This document shows, piece after piece, positions 33,591-42,791 of a DNA stretch of 64,000 nt. Each line of letters begins with the position of its first letter. Position 1 is the first letter of the stretch. The notes under the pieces are model-generated. The model was not told the origin of the DNA and searched no databases. It was given only the letters and a program-made list of their open reading frames with translations. The stretch spans positions 248,001 to 312,000 of the forward strand of contig NZ_OZ244708.1 of NCBI RefSeq assembly GCF_965218915.1. Reading direction: 5' to 3'. Source of the stretch: Novosphingopyxis sp965218915 (GTDB lineage Bacteria; Pseudomonadota; Alphaproteobacteria; Sphingomonadales; Sphingomonadaceae). The translations under genes were made by a program, and so were the position numbers.

Positions 33591-34202
33591 ATGAACAGCC
33601 GTCTCCTGCTCACCGCAGCAGTCCTCTCCCTCGCCCCCGCCCCGCTTTTCGCGCAGGACGCCGACGCGCCCGACGGCACGCCCGCTTTCGGTATCGAGCC
33701 GTATGTCGCCATCGGCGGCGGCTATGATATCTATGATACGCCCAACGAACAGAATGAATTCGGTGTCAATTCGACCGAAGGTGCCGTGATCAACGGCATC
33801 GTCGGCGCGAACGTTCCGCTCGGCCCGCTGTTCGTCGGCGCCGAGGGTTTCGGCTCCAAGGGTTTTAACGACATCGACTGGGAATATGGCGCTGCGGGCC
33901 GCTTCGGCGTGCGCGTGGGCGACAGCGGCCTGTTCTACGGCCGCGTCGGCTATATGTGGGTCGAAGGCCGCGAATCGCATGATCCGGTCCTGCTCGATGC
34001 CGATGGCGACCAGCTGCAATATGACGGCAGCATCCGTGACCGCGACGGCGTAATCTACGGCATCGGTGCCGAGGTCGGCCCCAAGGACATCGGTCTGGGA
34101 GGCCTGACCGGCAACAGCGGCGTGCGCCTGCGTTTCGGCGTCGACACGTTCAAGGATTTCGAATCCTTTCGCCCGAGCGCGTCGGCGGTGTTCCACTTCT
34201 GA
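33591..34202 (+). CDS. Outer-membrane beta-barrel protein
   Basis: A 203-residue protein with a signal peptide (LLLTAAVLSLAPAPLFAQ) and alternating beta strands ending in a C-terminal Phe (SASAVFHF), the barrel-assembly signal. Repeated GxGxE/Y patterns (VAIGGGYDIYD, GAEGFGSKGFND, GRVGYMWVEGRES) suggest an eight-stranded opacity-like porin. AAGGA precedes the ATG. A strong terminator follows. Confidence 0.75.
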   Translation: MNSRLLLTAAVLSLAPAPLFAQDADAPDGTPAFGIEPYVAIGGGYDIYDTPNEQNEFGVNSTEGAVINGIVGANVPLGPLFVGAEGFGSKGFNDIDWEYGAAGRFGVRVGDSGLFYGRVGYMWVEGRESHDPVLLDADGDQLQYDGSIRDRDGVIYGIGAEVGPKDIGLGGLTGNSGVRLRFGVDTFKDFESFRPSASAVFHF

Positions 34203-34245
34203 TCGCGATGCCGATGGCCGGATCCGTTCCGGCCTGACGGAACAA

Positions 34246-34281
34246 GCGGCGTCGGTCCTCCGGGATCGGCGCCGTTTTTTT
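34246..34281 (+). terminator. Rho-independent terminator of the outer-membrane protein gene
   Basis: GCGGCGTCGGTCC and GGGATCGGCGCCG form a long stem over TCC, followed by seven T residues. The T-run ends at the stop codon of the convergent siroheme synthase gene. Confidence 0.8.
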
Positions 34282-35047
34282 ATGGAGCGCGCTGCAGATA
34301 CAGGCTCAGCCCGGCGAGTAGCGCTTCGGGGGGCGCGCCTTCGATGCGTTCGGCATCGGCGCGGGCGCGTTCCAGCACGGCGTTCCCGACGCCCGCATCA
34401 TGATAGACCCGGTCCGCCTGGCCCAGCAGCCGCGCCGTGCGTAGCGTGAGATCGTCGGGATCGGGGCCGGTGAGGGCGATGACGTGCAGACCGGTCTCCA
34501 CCGCCGCATTCCCGCCCACGAGCCACGCCGCCACGTCATGGGCTGTGCCGCCCGGATCGAGCGGCCCGCCTTCGGACAGCGCGGCATCGATCGCGCGGCG
34601 GCGGTCGGCGGCGTCTGGCCAGTGGGCACGGATATGCTCGCGCGCTGCATAGAGGTCTGTCGCCAGCTGACCCAGCCCCGCCGGAAGCATCGCCTCGATC
34701 CGCTGGCGCAGCGCCTTGGCGAGGCCCGCCGACGCGCCGCCGGTGCCGATCGCCACCGTCACCGGATCGCGATCGACGATGGCGGGCGTGGTAAAATCGC
34801 AAAGCTCGGGTCGGTCGACCACATTCACCAGCAGCCCGCGCGCCTTGAGATCGCGCGCGCTGATCCGGGCCAGCTCGTCATCCTCATGCGCAACGATGGC
34901 GAGCGCCGCGTCACTCGCATTCGCATTGTCCGTCACCACCGCCCCGGCGCGCTCGTAGAGGCGGCGTTTCGCGTCGGCGGCGGGGCCATGGCCGACGATA
35001 ATCACCGTGCGCCCTTCGAGATTCAGAAAGAGCGGGAACTGGCGCAC
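34280..35047 (-). CDS. Siroheme synthase N-domain (precorrin-2 dehydrogenase/ferrochelatase) with CobA remnant
   Basis: A 255-residue protein. Residues 1-150 match the Met8/CysG N-terminal module (TVIIVGHGPAADAKRRLYER, VNVVDRPELCDFTTPAIVDR, TGGASAGLAKALRQRIEAML), which oxidises precorrin-2 and inserts iron. From about residue 190, HVIALTGPDPDDLTLRTARL and LGQADRVYHDAGV resemble the first 35 residues of the uroporphyrinogen methyltransferase domain, but the rest of that domain is missing. GTG start, 5 bases after lysA. Confidence 0.8.
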   Translation of the reverse strand: MRQFPLFLNLEGRTVIIVGHGPAADAKRRLYERAGAVVTDNANASDAALAIVAHEDDELARISARDLKARGLLVNVVDRPELCDFTTPAIVDRDPVTVAIGTGGASAGLAKALRQRIEAMLPAGLGQLATDLYAAREHIRAHWPDAADRRRAIDAALSEGGPLDPGGTAHDVAAWLVGGNAAVETGLHVIALTGPDPDDLTLRTARLLGQADRVYHDAGVGNAVLERARADAERIEGAPPEALLAGLSLYLQRAP

Positions 35048-35052
35048 GGGGC

Positions 35053-36315
35053 TCAGCGCAGCCAGTCCGGCACGCGCTCGGCAGCCATGATCGTGCCCGC
35101 CGGAATGCGGTCCGCAACCACCGCGAACTGGTCGCCATCGACCATCACCTCGGGCACCAGCGCACGGCTGTTATAGGTGCTCGCCATGGTCGCACCATAG
35201 GCGCCCGCGGTGCGAAACACCGCCAGATCGCCCGGCCCGACGGCTTCGATCTCGCGCCCTATCGCAAAGGTATCGCCGCTCTCGCACACCGGCCCGACGA
35301 TCGAGGCGGTCATGCGCTCCCCCGTCCGTTGCACCGGCTGGAAATCATGCCAGGCGTCGTACATGGCCGGGCGCGCCAGATCGTTCATCGCGGCGTCGAC
35401 GATCACGAACGGCGCGCTGGCGCCGGGCTTCACCCAGAGGACCTGCGTCAGCAACACGCCCGCATTGCCCGCGATCACGCGGCCAGGCTCGAACAGCAGG
35501 CGCACGTTCCAGTCCCTGGTCACGCGCGCGACCATCGCGCCATAATCGGCCGGGCTGGGCGGATGATCCTCGCCCGCCTTGTAGGGAATGCCGAGCCCGC
35601 CGCCCAGATCGACATGGGTAATCGGGTGGCCGCTATCGCGTAGCTGCTTCACCAGCGCGCCGAGCCGCTCGAACGCGGCCTCCATCGGCGCCAGATCGAA
35701 CAGCTGGCTGCCGATATGCACCGCCAGCCCGCGCAGGTTCAGTCCCGACAGCTTTGCGAGACGGCCGTAAATGTCCGGCGCGCTGTCGATGCCGACGCCG
35801 AATTTATTCTCCTTCATGCCGGTCGAGATTTTGGCATGGGTGCCCGCATCGACATCCGGATTGACGCGCAAGGTCGCGGGCGCCTTCAGCCCCCTGGACA
35901 GCGCGATTTCGGACAAGGCTGCGCCCTCGGGCTCGTGCTCAATGTTGAACTGGCCGATGCCCTCATCGAGACCCTGCGCCAGCTCGCCGCGCGACTTGCC
36001 GACGCCGGAGAAAACGATGTCTTTTGCCGGAACGCCCGCCGCCAGCGCGCGGGCCATCTCGCCGCCCGAAACCACGTCCGCGCCATAGCCCTCGCGCGAG
36101 AGCACATTGAGCACCGCCAGATTGGGGTTGGCCTTGATCGCAAAGGCGATGTGCTTGTCCGGGATCGCCGACAGCCCGTCGCGGAACACGCGGGCGTGCC
36201 GCTCGAACGTGGCGCGGGAGTATATGTAAACCGGCGTGCCCACCGCCTCGGCGATGGCGGGCAAGGGCACGTCCTCGGCGTGAAGCACGCCGTCCTTATA
36301 GGTGAAATGGTCCAT
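35053..36315 (-). CDS. lysA: Diaminopimelate decarboxylase
   Basis: A 420-residue PLP enzyme, the last step of lysine synthesis. The PLP lysine lies in HIAFAIKANPNLAVLNVL. Further motifs are FSGVGKSRGEL, HIGSQL, GGGLGIPY, EPGRVIAGNAGVLLT and GPVCESGDTFA. Its ATG overlaps the stop of the small lipoprotein gene, and argH is next upstream, the conserved argH-lptM-lysA order. Confidence 0.96.
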   Translation of the reverse strand: MDHFTYKDGVLHAEDVPLPAIAEAVGTPVYIYSRATFERHARVFRDGLSAIPDKHIAFAIKANPNLAVLNVLSREGYGADVVSGGEMARALAAGVPAKDIVFSGVGKSRGELAQGLDEGIGQFNIEHEPEGAALSEIALSRGLKAPATLRVNPDVDAGTHAKISTGMKENKFGVGIDSAPDIYGRLAKLSGLNLRGLAVHIGSQLFDLAPMEAAFERLGALVKQLRDSGHPITHVDLGGGLGIPYKAGEDHPPSPADYGAMVARVTRDWNVRLLFEPGRVIAGNAGVLLTQVLWVKPGASAPFVIVDAAMNDLARPAMYDAWHDFQPVQRTGERMTASIVGPVCESGDTFAIGREIEAVGPGDLAVFRTAGAYGATMASTYNSRALVPEVMVDGDQFAVVADRIPAGTIMAAERVPDWLR

Positions 36316-36608
36316 CAGTTTTCCGGAGGAGGAGCTACCTCATCATCGTCGCTATCCGCCTGGCGACCGGCGGGCGGCAGATCGAACGGATCGGCGGAGC
36401 GCACTTCGGAGCGTTCGAGCAGCTCGTCGCTGCGCGATGGCCGTGCCTGCGTCGAGGGTTCGAGCAGCGCCTGCGGATCGACCTTGCCGGTCTGGCCATA
36501 GCTTTGCACCGGCAGGCGCGCGCCGGGCGCGGGCTCCAGCGGGCCGAGCTTGCCGCAGGCCGAAAGCAGCGCGGCGGTTGCCAGTAATATGGCGGCGGAT
36601 TTCGTCAT
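36315..36608 (-). CDS. lptM: Small lipoprotein of the LptM/YifL type
   Basis: A 97-residue protein with a signal peptide, lipobox and the family hallmark right after the lipidated Cys: SACGKLGPLEPAPGA. LptM assists maturation of the LptD lipopolysaccharide translocon in E. coli, where the gene also lies before lysA-region genes. The Pro/Asp-rich tail is longer than in enterics. It overlaps both argH and lysA. Confidence 0.75.
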   Translation of the reverse strand: MTKSAAILLATAALLSACGKLGPLEPAPGARLPVQSYGQTGKVDPQALLEPSTQARPSRSDELLERSEVRSADPFDLPPAGRQADSDDDEVAPPPEN

Positions 36609-37990
36609 GTCATGTCCTCGCGGGCGCGCTTCACCGCTTCCCTTACTCGCGTGGGCGCGGTGCCGCCATAGCTCATGCGGCTGGCGACCGAGCCTTCGAC
36701 GCTGAGGTCGGGCAGGTCGGCATCCGCCAGCCGCGGATCGAGCCCGCGCAGCGCGGCGGCATCCAGCTCCGAAATATCGCAGCCCTGCTGCTCGGCCAGC
36801 TTGACCGCGGCACCGGTCAGATGATGCGCATCGCGAAACGGCATGTCGAGGCTGCGGACCAGCCAGTCGGCAAAATCGGTCGCGGTGCTGTGGCCACCCG
36901 CCGCCAGATCGCGCAGCCGCCCCGTCTGAAAATCGCTGGTCTCCACCATCCCGGTCATCGCCGCGATCGAAAGCGCCAGCAGGTCATGCGCCTCGAACAC
37001 GGGCGGCTTGTCGTCCTGCATATCCTTGGCATAGGCGAGCGGCAGGCCCTTCATCACCATGACCAACGCCTGCATGCAGCCCGCGATCCGGCCCGCATGA
37101 CTGCGCACCAGCTCGGCCGCGTCGGGATTGCGCTTCTGCGGCATGATCGAGCTGCCGGTGCTGTAGGCGTCGGACAGCTTGACGAAACCGAAGGGCTGGC
37201 TCGCCCAGATCACGAATTCCTCCGCCAGCCGCGAGAGGTGAAGCGACGCGGTGGTTGCCGCCATCAGATAGTCGAGCGCGAAATCGCGATCCGACACGGC
37301 GTCGAGCGAATTGGCGGTGGGCCGCGCGAAGCCGAGCTCGGAAGCGGTCCGCTCCCGGTCGAGATCGAAGCTGGTTCCCGCCAGCGCCGCGCTGCCCAGC
37401 GGGCATTCGTCGGCGCGCGCCATGGCATCGGCAAAACGGCTGCGGTCGCGCCGCGCCATCTCGTAATAGGCCATCAGATGGTGGCCGAGCGTGACCGGCT
37501 GCGCGGCCTGCAAATGGGTGAAGCCGGGCATCACCGTATCGGCATGTTCCTCGGCCCGCGCCAGCAGCGTGCGCTGGAACGCGGCAAGCCCGGCGTCCAC
37601 CTCCGCGCAGGCTTCGCGCACCCACAGCCGGCAATCGGTCGCTACCTGATCGTTGCGCGAACGCGCGGTGTGCAGCCGCCCGGCGACCGGCCCGATCAGT
37701 TCGGTCAGCCGCGCCTCGGCGGTCATGTGGATATCCTCGAGATCGAGATTCTCGGGCACCCCGTCCGCCTCATATTCGGCGGCGATGGTATCGAGCCCGC
37801 CGGAGATCGCCTCCGCATCGGCTTCGCTGACGATGCCCTGCGCGGCGAGCATCGCGACATGCACTTTGCTCGCGCGGATATCCTGCCGCCACAGCCGCTT
37901 GTCGAAGGGGATCGAGGCGTTTATCTCGCGCATGATCGCCGATGGGCCGCCCGAAAAGCGCCCGCCCCACATGCTGTTGGAATCGCTCAT
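36605..37990 (-). CDS. argH: Argininosuccinate lyase
   Basis: A 461-residue fumarase-superfamily enzyme splitting argininosuccinate into arginine and fumarate. MWGGRFSGGPSAIM, TARSRNDQVATDCRLW, GFTHLQAAQPVTLGHHL and the catalytic loop GSSIMPQKRNPDAAEL are all present. The ATG at 37990 overlaps the ATG of the divergent thioredoxin-like gene; an internal ATG at 37972 (MWGGRF) would relieve this. Confidence 0.96.
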   Translation of the reverse strand: MSDSNSMWGGRFSGGPSAIMREINASIPFDKRLWRQDIRASKVHVAMLAAQGIVSEADAEAISGGLDTIAAEYEADGVPENLDLEDIHMTAEARLTELIGPVAGRLHTARSRNDQVATDCRLWVREACAEVDAGLAAFQRTLLARAEEHADTVMPGFTHLQAAQPVTLGHHLMAYYEMARRDRSRFADAMARADECPLGSAALAGTSFDLDRERTASELGFARPTANSLDAVSDRDFALDYLMAATTASLHLSRLAEEFVIWASQPFGFVKLSDAYSTGSSIMPQKRNPDAAELVRSHAGRIAGCMQALVMVMKGLPLAYAKDMQDDKPPVFEAHDLLALSIAAMTGMVETSDFQTGRLRDLAAGGHSTATDFADWLVRSLDMPFRDAHHLTGAAVKLAEQQGCDISELDAAALRGLDPRLADADLPDLSVEGSVASRMSYGGTAPTRVREAVKRAREDMT

Positions 37991-38582
37991 GCGCTACACT
38001 TTGCTCCTTGCCGCAGCCCTGTTTCCGGGACTGGCCGCCTGCGATAGGGCCGCGCCCGGATCGGAGCAAGAGCAGGCGCAGACCGCGCCAGAGGCCAGGC
38101 CGGGCGAGGGCGCGCTCGTGGAAACCGCGGACGGGATGAAGGCGGAGCTGAGCTATGCCCATGCCGGCGCGCCCTATCTGGCCGGGCAGTTCACGGGTCC
38201 GGACGGCGGCGCGGCGCGGCTGGCCGATTTCAGGGGCCGCCCGCTGCTGGTCAATCTCTGGGCGACCTGGTGCGCGCCATGCATCCGCGAAATGCCCACG
38301 CTCGACGCACTCGCCGGGAGCGACGCCGCCTTGCAGGTGCTCGTCGTCTCGCAGGACCTCGACGGAAGCGAGGCGGTCGATCCGTTCTGGGCCAAGCAGG
38401 GGTTCGCCACGCTGGAGCCTTATATCGACAGCGACAATGTGCTGCTGACGGCGTTCGGCGGCAATGTGCAGCTGCCCACCACCATCCTCTACGGCAGCGA
38501 CGGCAAGGAGGTGTGGCGGCTGATCGGGCCGACCGAATGGAACGATCCCGCGGTCGCAGACATGCTCGCCGAAGCCACTTGA
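37989..38582 (+). CDS. TlpA-like thioredoxin-fold lipoprotein
   Basis: A 197-residue protein with a lipoprotein signal (LLLAAALFPGLAACD) and a thioredoxin fold; the redox motif is WATWCAPCIREMP, as in TlpA/ResA. It would reduce or shuffle periplasmic disulfides, for instance in cytochrome maturation. Its start lies within the argH start codon on the other strand, so its promoter must be inside argH. Confidence 0.88.
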   Translation: MRYTLLLAAALFPGLAACDRAAPGSEQEQAQTAPEARPGEGALVETADGMKAELSYAHAGAPYLAGQFTGPDGGAARLADFRGRPLLVNLWATWCAPCIREMPTLDALAGSDAALQVLVVSQDLDGSEAVDPFWAKQGFATLEPYIDSDNVLLTAFGGNVQLPTTILYGSDGKEVWRLIGPTEWNDPAVADMLAEAT

Positions 38583-38615
38583 CCTGAAGCTGGCGTCCAT
38601 TAGAGCCGGGACGGC

Positions 38616-38691
38616 GGGCGATTAGCTCAGTTGGTAGAGCATCTCGTTTACACCGAGAGGGTCGGCGGTTCGAGCCCGTCATCGCCCACCA
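38616..38691 (+). tRNA. tRNA-Val (UAC anticodon)
   Basis: A 76-base cloverleaf: acceptor GGGCGAT with matching ATCGCCC-A and an encoded CCA; D-arm TTAGCTCAGTTGGTAGAGC; anticodon stem CTCG/CGAG with loop TTTACAC (anticodon TAC); T-arm GGCGGTTCGAGCCCGTC. It is a single tRNA with no neighbours. Confidence 0.95.
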
Positions 38692-38923
38692 GACATTCGT
38701 TTGTTAACGACGTTCTGCACGTCCTCGGGCGTAATTTCAAATATTATCCTTACTTTTCTCTAGCTTAGGCTTTGCCGCTTCGTCATAGACTTCAATGAAA
38801 AGACGTTTTTTCGACGACCGCAGTTCACCGCCATTACGCTCAGATTCTCTGTTGGCATTTTCCGCACCATGTGGGAACGCTTTGTAGGACGGACGCGATA
38901 TAAGCAGCAATTCGGCTGCCTAC

Positions 38924-40735
38924 CTAGCTTGGCTTCGTAGCGCTCGCTTCCATCGAACTCTCGTGAATCTGCGTCAACGAAGCCTCGTCGCGTAAGCATA
39001 GAGACGCCGGAAGGCGGTAAAATTTCTGATTTCCGAAAGCACGAAACTCGAAGGCCGGATCGCACACCAGCAGGGAGACCTTTCGCGTATTCCCAGCGAT
39101 ATACTCGGCCGTCGCGATTCCTCGCGACCGGATCGTGATCATGGGGTCTCTGGTGGATGTCAACCGAAGATTTTTAAAATCGACGGTCTGGATCGATTGT
39201 CCGGTAAGCAGCACCGCTTCCAGCGTGGGCGCAACGATATCGGTGTCGAAGACGCTCAGCGAAGCGACCATCGGGGCATCTAGGGCATAGAACCACACCG
39301 CGCCGATACCGAACCGCCAGTTTGGATCGAAGCTTCCCGCGCGGATAACCAGATTGTCGGCAAGCCGGATCGACCCGCTGGCCGGCACCGCATCGAAACG
39401 ATTGCCGACATGCAACCCGCCGCCTTGCGTAACCGTATCCGCGACAAGATTGGCCTCTATCGCGATATTTCGTCCGCCATACACGGCGATGCCGTTCGCC
39501 AGCACGGGCGCGATCACCGTGTTGCGGCGGAAGACGATATCGGCATTGTCCTGCTTGTGCGCCCAGCTGGCCAGCCCATCGTCGCCGGTGTTGCGCACGA
39601 AGTTGTGTTCGACGACCACATCGGTCACGCCGCGATGGAAGTTCAGCCCATCGGCGGTCATGTCGAGGATGCGCAGGCCGGAAATGCGGATGCCGCGCAT
39701 CGGGCCGTCGAACCACAGGCCGACCTTGTGATGCTGCAGCCATAGCCGTTCGATGCTGCTGCCATCGCCCATCGCGCCGCCGATGGCGTTGACCTGTTCG
39801 TCATCCACCCGCTCGTCCACCTCGCCCAGAATGGCGAAATCCTGCAAGCGGACGTGAGACGATCCGGCCGGGGCCTCGCGCCCGTATAAGCCCACCCCCC
39901 GGCCGACCAGCGAACTGTACCACATGCCCGCGCCGGCGATCGTCACCCGGTCCACGATGACGTGCCGGTCCACACGAAATCGCCCCGGGGGCAGCCACAC
40001 GCTGCCACCTTGCCCCTGCGCCGCTGCGATCGCCTGTTCCAGCGCATGTGCGGAACTGCGACGGCCGGTGGGATCGGCCCCGAAGTTCATTATGGACACG
40101 GCCTCGGGGGGCGGGGTCAGCGGCCCGGCAACCGTTTCGAAATCGACCAGGTCGAGCGCGGTCCAGGCCGCCCCGTCAGCAGCCTTCAGCGTCACTTGCG
40201 TGCCCGCCGGCAACATAGTGTCCAGCAGCAGGCGCGCGTGGTCCCAGAAATGGTGCGGCTGCCCGTCGGCGGGATCGTTGGTGAACGGGTAACGACCGTA
40301 AAACCACCCATAGCGCGACGTCAGCGCCAGCGTTCCGATCCGCTCCCCGCCTATGTAGATACCCATTGTCGCATCTTGCCCGCGGCCATCCGCGCCATCG
40401 GGGATGGCGGTGCGCACCGTCAGCGCGTTGGCGGCGCGCGCCAGCGTCACGGTCACCTCGTCGTCCGGACCCGACAGCAGCACCGCCATCCTGCCGGACG
40501 CTTCGGCGGCGAGCGTCTGGAAGCGGCGGTCCGGCCCGATCCGTCTGCCGGTGAAGACCGCGTTCTCCGCTTCGTATTCGTCGAACGGCACGGCCGCGCC
40601 TCGCGCGCCGATGTCGGTCAGATCGAGCGCCGCCATGGTCCGGCGGGTGGGGGCATCGGGCGCGCTCCCGCCAACCAACGCGATCCCCAAGGCAAGCGAA
40701 AGTACCGAACGCAGCAAGGACCCGGATCGAGACAC
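38924..40735 (-). CDS. CBM35 plus beta-helix glycoside hydrolase, GH87-like (alpha-1,3-glucanase/mycodextranase type)
   Basis: A 603-residue protein with a signal peptide. Residues about 50-200 form a carbohydrate-binding module of CBM35 type (FDEYEAENAVFTG; ALDLVDFE). Residues 210-560 are a right-handed parallel beta-helix (MNFGADPTG, SVWLPPGRFRVD). D362 (TADGLNF) and D385/D386 (NTGDDGLASW) are spaced 23 and 24 residues apart, matching what I recall for the catalytic Asp trio of GH87. It would cut an alpha-glucan outside the cytoplasm. Last gene of the cluster, 23 bases after the GH97 gene. Confidence 0.65.
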   Translation of the reverse strand: MSRSGSLLRSVLSLALGIALVGGSAPDAPTRRTMAALDLTDIGARGAAVPFDEYEAENAVFTGRRIGPDRRFQTLAAEASGRMAVLLSGPDDEVTVTLARAANALTVRTAIPDGADGRGQDATMGIYIGGERIGTLALTSRYGWFYGRYPFTNDPADGQPHHFWDHARLLLDTMLPAGTQVTLKAADGAAWTALDLVDFETVAGPLTPPPEAVSIMNFGADPTGRRSSAHALEQAIAAAQGQGGSVWLPPGRFRVDRHVIVDRVTIAGAGMWYSSLVGRGVGLYGREAPAGSSHVRLQDFAILGEVDERVDDEQVNAIGGAMGDGSSIERLWLQHHKVGLWFDGPMRGIRISGLRILDMTADGLNFHRGVTDVVVEHNFVRNTGDDGLASWAHKQDNADIVFRRNTVIAPVLANGIAVYGGRNIAIEANLVADTVTQGGGLHVGNRFDAVPASGSIRLADNLVIRAGSFDPNWRFGIGAVWFYALDAPMVASLSVFDTDIVAPTLEAVLLTGQSIQTVDFKNLRLTSTRDPMITIRSRGIATAEYIAGNTRKVSLLVCDPAFEFRAFGNQKFYRLPASLCLRDEASLTQIHESSMEASATKPS

Positions 40736-40758
40736 AGGGGATTATCGCCCGTTGCCGA

Positions 40759-42780
40759 TCACTGGGGCAAAGCGCGAAATCTTATGGCCACCCCGCCGCC
40801 CGGTGCGAGCTTCAAGGGCAGGGTATCCTTCGACGTCACCATCTTGCTGCTGATCGCCAGCGACAGAGGATTGGTCCGGTAATCGGCGCCCGGCCCGTCG
40901 GCATAGATCTGCGCCTCGTACCGTTTGCCGGCCGGCAGGAAGGTCAGAGGCTGGGTCAGATCGCGCGCTTCCTCATCCGTGATGGCACCCAGATACCAAT
41001 CGCGCGCCCCGCGTTGCTGGCGGGCGACGACCACATAATCACCGACCTTGCCTTGGAGCGTGACCGAGCGTTCCCAATCCGTCGGCACGTCGCGGATGAA
41101 CTGGAACGCCGCCGGATTGCGCTCGTAATTTTCTGGCAGATCGGCAGCCATCTGGATGGGACTGTAGATCACGACATATTCCGCCAATTGCGTTGCGAGT
41201 GTCGACTGCACCCTGCGGATCAGTTCAGTACCATCGCGCGGAATGTCGAAGATGCCGGGCGTGAAGTCCATCGGTCCGGCCAGCAGCCGGGTGAACGGCA
41301 GGATGGTGAGGTGCTCGGGCGGATTGGTCGGGTTGCCCCAGGCGTTGAACTCCTGCCCGCGGGCGCCTTCGCGGCTGACCCAGTTGGGATAGGTCCGGCG
41401 CAGGCCCGTATCCTTGACCGGTTCGTGGGTATCGATGGCGATGCGGTGGCGGGCGGCCGCCTCCACCACCTTCAGGTGATGACGCACCATATATTGCCCG
41501 GCGAACCACTCCAGGCCGCCATCGGCATCGACGATGTCGCCGCTGTGGCGCACATAGCCGGTCTTTACGATCGCCACCCCATTGCGTTGGTACAGGTCGA
41601 AAGCATCATTCATCTGGCGTTCGTAGTTTTCCACCGCGCCGCCCGTTTCATGATGGCCGATCAGCTTCACGCCCCGCTGCTTGCCGTATTTCGCGATTTC
41701 ATCGATATCGAAATCGGGATAGGCCTGGGTGAAGCTGAACTTGTCTCCTTCCGTCGTCCAGTCCCCGTTCCAGCCGACATTCCAGCCTTCGACCAGCACC
41801 CCGTCAAATCCGTATTTCGCTGCAAAATCCATGTAATGCTTGACGTTCCGCGTGTTCGCGCCATGGCGCGGTCCGCTCGCCCAGGTCGAGCGATCGAGAT
41901 GCATCTCCCACCAGATTCCGGCATATTTTCCCGGCTTGAACCAGGATACGTCGCCCAGCCGGTTCGGTTCGTTCAAGTTCAATTCGATCCGGCTATCGGC
42001 CAGCGCACCGATGGAATCGGTGATCAGGACCATGCGCCAGGGCGTCGCGAACGGCCCCGTCTTCTTCGCCAACGTGCCATCCGGCCAGGGCATCGATGTT
42101 GCCGACAGGGTTCCGGCGCCGTCGCCGGCCAGCAACATGCTCGGATAATCGACCAGCGCCGCCTCGTGGAAGGACAGGAACGATCCGTCCTCGCCTTCCA
42201 GGGTCAGCGGTGTCTCCGCGATCGTGATGCGGCGCGCGGCGGTCCGGTTGTAGAGATATTCGTCCCTTTCCTGGCCCAGCGCTTCATACCACCATGCGTC
42301 ATGCGCGCCGACCGGGCGGAATTGGGTCAATTCCGACGTCACGGCCACATCGCGGCCCGCCGGGATCGACGGAAGGGTGTAGCGAAATCCGATGCCGTCA
42401 TCGAACAGCCGGAACGTCACCACCATATTCTCGGTCAGCGGCGTGTCGCCCTTCAGGGTCAGGCGAAATTCGGTGTGATTGTCGCGGATGAGGCGCTGTT
42501 CACCCCATGGCTGCTCCCATGTGCTATCGCTACGGCTGCGCGCGACATCGTCGACGGCATCGAAGCGCGGCGCGGTTTCATCGGCGAAGGCCAGGCCGAG
42601 GTGGGCCGCCGCCAGAACGGGCACACCGTTGCGGTTCACGCTGTAGGTCGCCTGCCCTTGTGCGACCGTGACGCAGACTTCGATGATTTCGCCAGGGGAC
42701 CGGGCGCATTCGACTGGTGCGGCCCATGCGGTGGCGGGGACGAACACGGCACACAACAGCAAAAGATACGAACGGTACAT
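40759..42780 (-). CDS. GH97 alpha-glucosidase (SusB type)
   Basis: A 673-residue secreted protein with signal peptide, N-terminal beta-sandwich, TIM barrel and C-terminal domain. The SusB acids are in place: E378 (GHHETGG), E453 (THEP), E471 and E477 (SREGARGQEF); the 24-residue gap between E453 and E477 equals that of SusB Glu508 and Glu532. This is the inverting, calcium-dependent group, so it should release glucose from alpha-glucosides. ATG 42780 has GAGG upstream; ATG 42795 overlapping the previous gene is an alternative. Confidence 0.9.
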   Translation of the reverse strand: MYRSYLLLLCAVFVPATAWAAPVECARSPGEIIEVCVTVAQGQATYSVNRNGVPVLAAAHLGLAFADETAPRFDAVDDVARSRSDSTWEQPWGEQRLIRDNHTEFRLTLKGDTPLTENMVVTFRLFDDGIGFRYTLPSIPAGRDVAVTSELTQFRPVGAHDAWWYEALGQERDEYLYNRTAARRITIAETPLTLEGEDGSFLSFHEAALVDYPSMLLAGDGAGTLSATSMPWPDGTLAKKTGPFATPWRMVLITDSIGALADSRIELNLNEPNRLGDVSWFKPGKYAGIWWEMHLDRSTWASGPRHGANTRNVKHYMDFAAKYGFDGVLVEGWNVGWNGDWTTEGDKFSFTQAYPDFDIDEIAKYGKQRGVKLIGHHETGGAVENYERQMNDAFDLYQRNGVAIVKTGYVRHSGDIVDADGGLEWFAGQYMVRHHLKVVEAAARHRIAIDTHEPVKDTGLRRTYPNWVSREGARGQEFNAWGNPTNPPEHLTILPFTRLLAGPMDFTPGIFDIPRDGTELIRRVQSTLATQLAEYVVIYSPIQMAADLPENYERNPAAFQFIRDVPTDWERSVTLQGKVGDYVVVARQQRGARDWYLGAITDEEARDLTQPLTFLPAGKRYEAQIYADGPGADYRTNPLSLAISSKMVTSKDTLPLKLAPGGGVAIRFRALPQ

Positions 42781-42791
42781 GACACAAAACC

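Noticed and set aside
36302..38047. Plus-strand 581-codon frame opposite argH
   Set aside because: Shadow of argH; His/Arg/Gly-rich translation without homology features.
38760..39065. 101-codon frame downstream of the GH87-like gene
   Set aside because: It overlaps the 3' end of that gene on the same strand in another frame and has no ribosome site or domain.
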